Shown here piece by piece: positions 6,805 to 11,219 of a stretch of 11,219 nt of DNA. How positions within the stretch are numbered: the first letter of the stretch is position 1; each line of letters begins with the position of its first letter. A program made the translations under genes and the position numbers. The DNA is from HGM11368 sp051883395 (GTDB lineage Bacteria > Bacillota > Clostridia > Christensenellales > UBA3700): positions 1 through 11,219 of the forward strand of contig JBJETQ010000047.1 of the NCBI GenBank assembly GCA_051883395.1, read 5' to 3'. The notes beneath the pieces are model-generated. The model did not search any database. It was not told the origin of the DNA and was given only the letters and a program-made list of their open reading frames with translations.

Positions 6805-7086
6805 GTGCAATTATATATTAAAGGAAATATGCTATTGCGTGAAAGCATAGAGATGTTACAAGACGACTTGAATAAGATATTGGGAGAGAAGACAATAGGT
6901 CATATTGCTATACAATCTCTTGATAATTGTTTTACTATTAACGGAGAACAATATACCGGACACAGCGTAACGATACATATATACAAAGAAAATGGAGTAT
7001 GGATTCTTTCGGCGTGTAAATTACACGGTTCGGATAAAAATTTGAATTTATTTTTGGAGAGAGACGTCGAAGCATTAGTATACTAG
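6805..7086 (+). CDS. Unknown ORF, possibly the C-terminal part of a broken gene
   Basis: 93 codons from GTG 6805; the same frame is open without a stop back to 6691, so the true 5' limit is unclear. The binding site is weak (GGGG 6793-6796); an alternative start is ATG 6829 or TTG 6835 behind AAAGGA (6820-6825). The product is a small alpha/beta-looking protein (RESIEMLQDDLNKILGEK, then strand-like GHSVTIHIYKENGVWILSACK) with no signal peptide. I recognise no family. If the preceding ORF is shifted by -1 near 6727 it runs straight into this frame, so both may be pieces of one gene of about 238 codons. It is followed by a weak terminator. Confidence 0.5.
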   Translation: MQLYIKGNMLLRESIEMLQDDLNKILGEKTIGHIAIQSLDNCFTINGEQYTGHSVTIHIYKENGVWILSACKLHGSDKNLNLFLERDVEALVY

Positions 7087-7089
7087 TCA

Positions 7090-7115
7090 AATGGGTCCAA
7101 AGCGGCTCATTTTTT
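7090..7115 (+). terminator. Probable weak intrinsic terminator at the end of the AT-rich cassette
   Basis: Stem AATGGGTC (7090-7097) / GGCTCATT (7104-7111), 8 bp including two G/T pairs, loop CAAAGC, running into TTTTT (7111-7115). It separates the cassette from the amino acid transporter promoter. Confidence 0.65.
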
Positions 7116-7141
7116 GTTAAAATAATTGCCAAAATCCTATT

Positions 7142-7213
7142 CAAAAAAATTTTTAAAAAATTTAAAAAATTTTGTTAAAAACGCTTTACAACTTTAATTG
7201 GATAAAGTATAAT
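7142..7213 (+). promoter_or_regulatory. Strong promoter with A-tract UP element, amino acid transporter operon
   Basis: -35 TTTACA (7185-7190), 17-base spacer, perfect -10 TATAAT (7208-7213). Upstream (7142-7180) are phased A and T tracts typical of an UP element or curved DNA. The expected start is about 7220, giving a leader of about 47 bases with AAAGGAG at 7251-7257. Confidence 0.85.
7191..7208. promoter_or_regulatory. Operator-like palindrome 1 (between -35 and -10)
   Basis: ACTTTA-ATTGGA-TAAAGT: inverted half sites ACTTTA/TAAAGT lying in the promoter spacer and overlapping the first base of the -10. It matches palindrome 2 at 15 of 18 positions. A protein bound here would block RNA polymerase. 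The regulator is unknown. Confidence 0.6.
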
Positions 7214-7229
7214 AGTGCCATAAAGATAA

Positions 7230-7247
7230 ACTTTAACTTGTTAAAGT
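7230..7247. promoter_or_regulatory. Operator-like palindrome 2 (5' leader)
   Basis: ACTTTAAC-TT-GTTAAAGT: perfect 8-bp arms, centred 39 bp after palindrome 1 and about 10-27 bases into the transcript. There is no T-run, so it is not a terminator. The shared half site ACTTTAA suggests both are sites of one dimeric repressor, perhaps binding cooperatively. Confidence 0.6.
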
Positions 7248-7266
7248 GATAAAGGAGAAAACAAAA

Positions 7267-8064
7267 ATGACAAAGAAAATTATCTTAGCAGCAATCGTAG
7301 TGGTTATGGCTCTCACAGGTGTTTTTGCAATGGTAGGTTGCAACAAAGATTCTGACTGGGCATATATCGAGAAGAACGGGGAGATGATAATAGGTTATAC
7401 GCTCTTTGCGCCTATTGCATACGAAGAAAACGGCGAGCTTATCGGTTTTGATATCGACCTTGCAAAAGCAGTTGCGGCAGACCTGGGCATCAACGTCAAG
7501 TTCCAACTCATCAACTGGGATACCAAAGAAGTTGAACTCAACGCAAAGAATATCGACCTTATATGGAACGGTATGACTCTGACCGAAGATAGACAAGCAT
7601 CTATGGAATGCTCCATTCCTTATCTCAACAACAGACAAGTAGCCGTTATCCGTAAGGCTGACGCTGCTGTGTACACCACCAAAGACTCTATGGCAAGTGC
7701 AAGATTTGTAGCTGAAAAAGGTAGTGCCGGTGCAGATATAGTAGCTGCTGAATTCGCAAATGCCGATTATACCGGTCTTAATAGCCAAGCCGACGCACTC
7801 AATGATGTCAAGGCAGGCACCAGCGATATCGTTATCATTGACTCTATCATGGCAGGCTTCTACTGCTCGCAATCTGACTTTTCTGATTTGCAAATCGTTA
7901 CCAGCGTAGAATTCGATACCGAACAATACGGCATTGCAGGCAGAAAGGGCGACACCGAGTTTATCGGCAAAATCAACGCAAGTCTCAGAAAGCTTCAAGC
8001 TAACGGAACTGTTGCTACTATCGCAGCTAAATACGGACTTGAAAGTGAAATCGCTATTGCATAA
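7267..8064 (+). CDS. Polar amino acid ABC transporter, substrate-binding lipoprotein
   Basis: 265 residues of the solute-binding protein family 3 (periplasmic-binding class II). The start is ATG 7267 behind AAAGGAG (7251-7257); a GTG at 7246 falls inside palindrome 2 and is rejected. The signal peptide ends in a lipobox-like AMVGC with Cys25, so the protein is anchored outside the membrane and hands substrate to the permease encoded next. Family landmarks are the first strand IIGYTLFAPIAY (41-52), GFDIDLAKAVAADLG (60-74), NIDLIWNGMTLTEDRQ (95-110) whose R109 is the expected ligand-carboxylate arginine, IPYLNN (117-122) and D192 in the second lobe. The exact amino acid cannot be deduced. A strong hairpin follows the gene and may favour its expression over the permease. 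Confidence 0.95.
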   Translation: MTKKIILAAIVVVMALTGVFAMVGCNKDSDWAYIEKNGEMIIGYTLFAPIAYEENGELIGFDIDLAKAVAADLGINVKFQLINWDTKEVELNAKNIDLIWNGMTLTEDRQASMECSIPYLNNRQVAVIRKADAAVYTTKDSMASARFVAEKGSAGADIVAAEFANADYTGLNSQADALNDVKAGTSDIVIIDSIMAGFYCSQSDFSDLQIVTSVEFDTEQYGIAGRKGDTEFIGKINASLRKLQANGTVATIAAKYGLESEIAIA

Positions 8065-8112
8065 TAGTAAGTTTTGCTAAAAATTAAACCTCAGAAAAAT
8101 AATTGATTACAC

Positions 8113-8144
8113 CTATGTCGTTGCAATAACTTGCAACGACATAG
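8113..8144 (+). other. Perfect 14-bp intercistronic hairpin
   Basis: CTATGTCGTTGCAA (8113-8126) and TTGCAACGACATAG (8131-8144) form an uninterrupted stem with loop TAAC. No T-run follows, so it is not an ordinary terminator. It lies 49 bases after the binding-protein stop and 18 bases before the permease ATG. Such structures are known (for example after malE) to protect upstream mRNA from 3' exonucleases and so keep binding protein in excess over permease. Confidence 0.85.
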
Positions 8145-8162
8145 CGTGCGTAAAGGGAGAAT

Positions 8163-8810
8163 ATGTCATTTGCAGAAGTAACGCTTTCTATGTTGGAAGG
8201 CACCAAATACACGCTAGGGTTGTTCTTTATTACCTTACTCATAGCTATACCGTTCGGAATGATAATTGCGGCGTTTGAGCTGTCTAAATCCAAGGTCGTA
8301 TCAGGCATCGCCAAAGGTTTTGTGTGGATAATAAGGGGTACGCCGCTCATGTTGCAACTCATCGTAGTTATGTACGTACCGGGACTTGTGTTCGGTATTC
8401 CTATGAGAGAGAGATTTCTGGCGGCAATCATCGCTTTTTCTATCAACTATGCGGCTTACTTTGCCGAGATTTACAGGGGCGGTATTCAGTCGATTCCGCA
8501 AGGACAATACGAAGCAGGATACGTGTTGGGATTTAAACGTAAAGAAATAGTATCGAGAATAGTAATTCCGCAGGTTTTCAAAAGGATAGTGCCACCTATG
8601 AGCAACGAAGTAATAACTCTGGTAAAAGACACGTCGCTTGCCAATATTATCGGTATAGTCGAGATAATAATGACTGCAAAAACGATTGTCTCCACCAAAG
8701 GTATAATATGGCCGCTGTTCTATACAGGCGTATTCTATCTTGTGATGAGCGGTGTGTTGACGTTGTTGTTCAACTATATAGAGAAAAAACTCAACTATTA
8801 CAAAATCTAA
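8163..8810 (+). CDS. Polar amino acid ABC transporter, permease
   Basis: 215 residues of the HisM/GlnP-type permease family; the protein forms the membrane channel, probably as a homodimer because only one permease gene is present. About five membrane helices are visible (about 16-39, 51-77, 85-101, 150-172, 180-204). Family marks are WIIRGTPLMLQL (55-66) and the EAA loop, EIYRGGIQSIPQGQYEAG (102-119) followed by LGFKRKEIVSRIVIPQ, which contacts the ATPase. The start ATG 8163 follows AAAGGGAGA (8152-8160), a rather close spacing. It is separated from the ATPase gene by only 9 bases. The length is normal. Confidence 0.96.
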   Translation: MSFAEVTLSMLEGTKYTLGLFFITLLIAIPFGMIIAAFELSKSKVVSGIAKGFVWIIRGTPLMLQLIVVMYVPGLVFGIPMRERFLAAIIAFSINYAAYFAEIYRGGIQSIPQGQYEAGYVLGFKRKEIVSRIVIPQVFKRIVPPMSNEVITLVKDTSLANIIGIVEIIMTAKTIVSTKGIIWPLFYTGVFYLVMSGVLTLLFNYIEKKLNYYKI

Positions 8811-8819
8811 GGAGAGAAT

Positions 8820-9734
8820 ATGGCGTTTTTTGAAGTGAACAATATGCGCAAAGATTTCGGCGCAACCCAAGTTCTCAAAGGCGTAAGTTTTGAAATGGAA
8901 AAGGGGCAGGTCGTTGCTATTATCGGTTCTTCCGGTAGCGGCAAAACGACTTTGCTCAGATGTATCAACTTTTTGGTAACACCCGACGCAGGTTCTGTAA
9001 AGGTGGGCGACAATATGTTGATTGATATTCCGCAAATACAGCCCGAGCAGGCTTTGACCGACAAGGACAAGGCAAAAATCGCAAAAATTAAAGCATCTAA
9101 TCTTGCCAAAGAAGAGATTGGCAACAAGGTTGCGGCTGTGATGAACAAAGCTTGCAAAAAAGCCAAAAGACAATGGGAGAAAAACAATAAATTGTCGGAA
9201 GACGAGATAAGGAACAGGCGACTGCATATGGGCATGGTTTTTCAGTCTTTCAATCTCTTTCCGCATTACAACGTTCTTGACAACGTTACGCTTGCCGTCA
9301 AGTTGAGAGCTAAGGAAAATAAAACAGATGACAAGACGATAGAACAAAACGCCTTGGAGTTGTTGGAAAAAGTAGGTTTGAAAGACAAAATCAACAATTA
9401 TCCTTGCGAGTTGTCAGGCGGTCAGCAACAGCGTGTGGCAATCGCCAGAGCCTTGGCGCTCAAACCTGACGTACTTTGTTTTGACGAGCCGACAAGTGCG
9501 CTTGACCCAGAACTTACGGGAGAAGTGCTGAAAGTTATCAAGGGGCTGAAAAACAGCGACAGCACAATGATTGTCGTTACGCACGAGATGGAATTTGCTC
9601 GTAAAGTTGCTGACAAAGTGATTTATATGTCTGACGGAATAATAGAAGAACAGGGCACTCCGGAAGAAATATTCGGCAATCCTAAGAGCGACAAGACAAG
9701 AGCTTTTTTGCAAAAGGCAGAAGAAGTGTTATAA
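8820..9734 (+). CDS. Polar amino acid ABC transporter, ATPase with Lys-rich insertion
   Basis: 304 residues of the GlnQ/HisP ATPase family, which are usually about 240-255 residues. The start ATG 8820 follows AAGGAG (8809-8814). Motifs are Walker A GSSGSGKT (36-43), Q-loop Q142 in GMVFQSFNLFPHYNVLDNV, signature LSGGQ (198-202), Walker B VLCFDEP with catalytic E223, D-loop SALDP and switch H255, all intact, so it should be active. Between the early strands (GSVKVGDN) and the Q-loop there is an extra segment of about 50-60 residues (about 70-130), rich in Lys, Ala and Glu and probably helical. It energises uptake with the binding protein and permease encoded just upstream, and the operon ends at the terminator 22 bases downstream. 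Confidence 0.96.
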   Translation: MAFFEVNNMRKDFGATQVLKGVSFEMEKGQVVAIIGSSGSGKTTLLRCINFLVTPDAGSVKVGDNMLIDIPQIQPEQALTDKDKAKIAKIKASNLAKEEIGNKVAAVMNKACKKAKRQWEKNNKLSEDEIRNRRLHMGMVFQSFNLFPHYNVLDNVTLAVKLRAKENKTDDKTIEQNALELLEKVGLKDKINNYPCELSGGQQQRVAIARALALKPDVLCFDEPTSALDPELTGEVLKVIKGLKNSDSTMIVVTHEMEFARKVADKVIYMSDGIIEEQGTPEEIFGNPKSDKTRAFLQKAEEVL

Positions 9735-9755
9735 TAATATCGATATTTTCTTTGT

Positions 9756-9780
9756 GCCACGACTCAGGTCGTGGCTTTTT
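9756..9780 (+). terminator. Intrinsic terminator of the amino acid transporter operon
   Basis: Perfect 8-bp stem GCCACGAC (9756-9763) / GTCGTGGC (9768-9775), loop TCAG, followed by TTTTT. Confidence 0.93.
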
Positions 9781-9788
9781 ATTGTTGC

Positions 9789-9865
9789 AAAGCAAATGCA
9801 TGTTGTGTAAAAGCAAATGCGATTTTGCAAAAAATATCGATACGTATCGGCATTTTGCCGTTTTT
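9789..9865. repeat. Repeat-rich leader upstream of mnmA
   Basis: The direct repeat AAAGCAAATGC occurs at 9789-9799 and 9810-9820, exactly 21 bases apart (two helical turns). Next come a perfect 12-bp palindrome CGATACGTATCG (9838-9849) and a small hairpin CGGCA-TTT-TGCCG (9848-9860) followed by TTTTT (9861-9865), which looks like a second, weaker terminator overlapping the palindrome. The spacing suggests backup termination or a regulator site; no function is proven. Confidence 0.5.
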
Positions 9866-9868
9866 CGT

Positions 9869-9897
9869 TTGTAGACTCGGGCTTTATGTGCTACAAT
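9869..9897 (+). promoter_or_regulatory. Probable mnmA promoter
   Basis: -35-like TTGTAG (9869-9874), 17-base spacer, TGC plus -10 TACAAT (9889-9897, extended -10). The start would fall at about 9904, leaving an unusually short leader of about 11 bases that consists almost only of the AAGGAG site (9904-9909). Confidence 0.55.
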
Positions 9898-9914
9898 ATC
9901 GTCAAGGAGAAGAT

Positions 9915-10994
9915 ATGACCAAAAAGAGAGTAGTAGTAGGAATGAGCGGCGGCGTCGACAGTTCTTTGGCGGCTCTGCTACTCAAACAACAGGGATATGA
10001 AGTCGTAGGTCTTTTTATGCGCAACTGGCATGAAAAAGACGACGGCGGATGTTGCAGCGCCGACGAAGATTTTTATGACGTAAGGTCGGTATGCAATAAG
10101 TTGGAAATTCCTTATTACAGCGTCGATTTTGCCGACAAATATTACGACAGGGTGTTCAAGTTGTTTGTAGAAGAATACAAAAAGGGACGAACTCCTAATC
10201 CTGACGTGCTTTGCAACAAAGAAATCAAGTTTGGTCCGTTTGTCGAGCAGGCTTTGTCCATGGGGGCGGACTATATAGCAACGGGACATTATTGCGACAT
10301 TGACCACAATGCAGACGGCTACAATTATCTTCTCAGAGCCGTTGACGACAACAAAGACCAGACTTATTTTCTCAATCAGGTATCGTCAAAACAGCTTGAA
10401 AAAGTGCTTTTCCCACTCGGCTCTCTTACCAAACCGCAAGTAAGACAATTGGCAGAACAATACGGACTTTCTACCGCACAGAAAAAGGACAGTACGGGTA
10501 TTTGCTTTATCGGGGAACGCAATTTCAGGCAGTTTCTTGCCGGCTATATACCAATGCAGGAAGGCAAGATTCTTACGCTGGACGGCAAAGAAGTAGGCAG
10601 ACATAACGGCGTATTTTATTATACCGTCGGTCAGCGCAAGGGGCTGGGCATCGGCGGCGGTGGCAACGGCGAAGCATGGTTTGTCGTAGATAAGGACGTG
10701 GAAAATAATATTTTGTACGTTTCACAGGGCGACCAATCTATGATATATCACTCTCATCTTGAATGCGACCAATTCAATTTTATAGCCAAAAAGCCTACGC
10801 AGACGTCGTTCAGAGCGCAGGTGAGAATAAGACACCGCCAGCCGCTTCAAGATGCAACGGTCAATATTGACGGAGAAAAAGTAACGATTGATTTCGACGC
10901 TCCGCAAAGGGCGATTGCAGAAGGACAATACGCCGTTGTATATCTGTCGAGAGTATGTCTGGGTGGCGGCGTTATCGAGAGAAAGAGCAAATGA
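9915..10994 (+). CDS. mnmA: tRNA-specific 2-thiouridylase MnmA
   Basis: 359 residues, normal for the family. MnmA activates U34 of tRNA-Lys, -Glu and -Gln with ATP and inserts sulfur to give 2-thiouridine at the wobble base, in the cytoplasm, using sulfur from a cysteine desulfurase. Visible are the PP-loop SGGVDSS (11-17), the FMRNW segment, PNPDVLCNKEIKF with catalytic Cys100, the ATGHY motif, and STGICFIGERNF with the second catalytic Cys197, followed by the TVGQRKGLGIGG tRNA-binding region and the C-terminal beta domain ending in LGGGVIE. The start is ATG 9915 with AAGGAG at 9904-9909; the in-frame extension from 9771 overlaps the upstream terminator and has no family similarity. No terminator is evident before the next promoter. 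Confidence 0.97.
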   Translation: MTKKRVVVGMSGGVDSSLAALLLKQQGYEVVGLFMRNWHEKDDGGCCSADEDFYDVRSVCNKLEIPYYSVDFADKYYDRVFKLFVEEYKKGRTPNPDVLCNKEIKFGPFVEQALSMGADYIATGHYCDIDHNADGYNYLLRAVDDNKDQTYFLNQVSSKQLEKVLFPLGSLTKPQVRQLAEQYGLSTAQKKDSTGICFIGERNFRQFLAGYIPMQEGKILTLDGKEVGRHNGVFYYTVGQRKGLGIGGGGNGEAWFVVDKDVENNILYVSQGDQSMIYHSHLECDQFNFIAKKPTQTSFRAQVRIRHRQPLQDATVNIDGEKVTIDFDAPQRAIAEGQYAVVYLSRVCLGGGVIERKSK

Positions 10995-11062
10995 ATAAGG
11001 GCTGTCGGGACCAGTCGGCGCCTGCGTATGACAAAGAAAAAGATAATATGCAAAAAATTTAA
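10991..11062 (+). other. Possible 23-codon ORF overlapping the mnmA stop
   Basis: ATG at 10991 overlaps the mnmA TGA (ATGA) and opens a frame of 23 codons, MNKGCRDQSAPAYDKEKDNM then QKI, ending with TAA at 11060-11062 within the UP element of the next promoter. The purine-rich end of mnmA (GAGAGAAAGAG) could act as a weak binding site. The overlap is the only support; it may be chance. Confidence 0.18.
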
Positions 11063-11119
11063 AAAATTATAAAAAAGTTGTTAAAAAATGTTGACACAGA
11101 TTTTTGTCTATGTTAATAT
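11052..11119 (+). promoter_or_regulatory. Strong promoter with UP element, probable rRNA operon
   Basis: -35 TTGACA (11091-11096), 17-base spacer, TGT plus -10 TAATAT (11111-11119, extended -10). Upstream at 11052-11090 is an A/T-tract UP element. The expected start is about 11125. Strength, UP element and the following leader fit an rrn promoter. Confidence 0.82.
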
Positions 11120-11125
11120 GATAAA

Positions 11126-11219
11126 GCTGCTTGATAAGTATGCAAATACTGTATTTTAGCAGTACAAAGCACCTTAAAAACTAAACAGAGTAAGAAGTAG
11201 ATGAGCGAAAGAAATTTTG
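11126..11219 (+). other. Probable pre-16S rRNA leader (continues outside window)
   Basis: A leader hairpin with outer arms GCTGCT (11126-11131) / AGCAGT (11158-11163) and inner arms AGTAT/ATACT closing a GCAA tetraloop (11137-11150) is followed by GCACCTTAAAAACTAAACAG (11169-11188). The latter resembles the 'CTTTGAAAACTGAACA' antitermination boxA region found before 16S and 23S genes in Bacillota. The window ends at AAATTTTG, which could be just before the usual GAGAGTTTGATC start of 16S. No 16S sequence itself is present, so this is inference from the leader. Confidence 0.6.

Noticed and set aside
5105..7115. Toxin-antitoxin or defence island
   Set aside because: The XRE regulator and small proteins suggest it, but no toxin, nuclease, ATPase or integrase motif is visible, so the label is not supported.
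7246..7266. GTG start for the binding protein
   Set aside because: It sits in the palindrome and overlaps the Shine-Dalgarno of the ATG 7267 start.
7216..7266. Riboswitch or T-box leader for the amino acid transporter
   Set aside because: The leader is only about 47 bases, with one short palindrome and no terminator or T-box sequence; an operator is more likely.
8301..9347. Minus-strand frame of 348 codons spanning the permease and ATPase genes
   Set aside because: It crosses two well-identified genes and their junction; the low stop density comes from the codon bias of the + strand genes.
9771..9914. In-frame 48-residue N-terminal extension of MnmA
   Set aside because: It begins inside the upstream terminator, crosses repeats and the promoter, and has no MnmA similarity; ATG 9915 has an ideal binding site and gives the usual N-terminus before the PP-loop.
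1..11219. CRISPR array, insertion sequence or transposon ends
   Set aside because: I saw no regularly spaced repeats of 25-40 bases, no transposase motifs and no long terminal inverted repeats; the only direct repeat is 11 bp and occurs twice.

Overview
The window reads as chromosomal DNA of a Gram-positive, clostridia-like bacterium (phylum Bacillota). Four things point there: AGA-dominated arginine codons in an AT-leaning genome, strong AGGAGG-type ribosome binding sites, a tRNA with encoded CCA, and the families present (L13-S9 operon, heterodimeric multidrug ABC exporter, lipoprotein-type amino acid binding protein, MnmA). The exact lineage cannot be told from this sequence; an uncultured gut clostridium is only a guess. 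Every convincing gene is on the + strand except one small regulator.

Layout. 1-870: end of rplM (its 5' end lies outside the window), rpsI and a strong intrinsic terminator. 886-4955: a two-gene operon for a heterodimeric ABC exporter, with its own promoter and terminator. The two subunits overlap by 4 bp, and their ATP sites show the complementary degenerate/consensus pattern known for this class. 4969-5104: promoter and tRNA-Arg(CCG). 5105-7115: an AT-rich cassette starting right after the tRNA CCA end. It holds a divergent XRE-type regulator, a 93-aa protein with a BamE/SmpA-like sequence pattern, a 132-aa lipoprotein, a decayed or frameshifted paralogue of that lipoprotein, and a short unknown ORF that may once have been part of the same gene. 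7142-9780: a polar amino acid ABC importer operon (binding lipoprotein, permease, ATPase), with a strong promoter, two near-identical 18-bp palindromes at the promoter, a perfect 14-bp hairpin between binding protein and permease, and a terminator. 9781-10994: a repeat-rich leader and mnmA (tRNA 2-thiouridylase). 10995-11219: A-tract UP element, strong extended -10 promoter and a leader that looks like the start of an rRNA operon; the 16S gene would begin just beyond the window.

Most of the content is translation-related housekeeping (L13, S9, tRNA-Arg, MnmA, probable rrn) plus two transport operons. The parts least explained by known families are the twin operator-like palindromes of the amino acid transporter, the AT-rich cassette next to the tRNA with its frameshifted gene, the exporter start with no ribosome binding site of its own, and the extra domains inserted in one exporter subunit and in the importer ATPase. 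I found no CRISPR array, insertion sequence, integrase or evident novel defence system.
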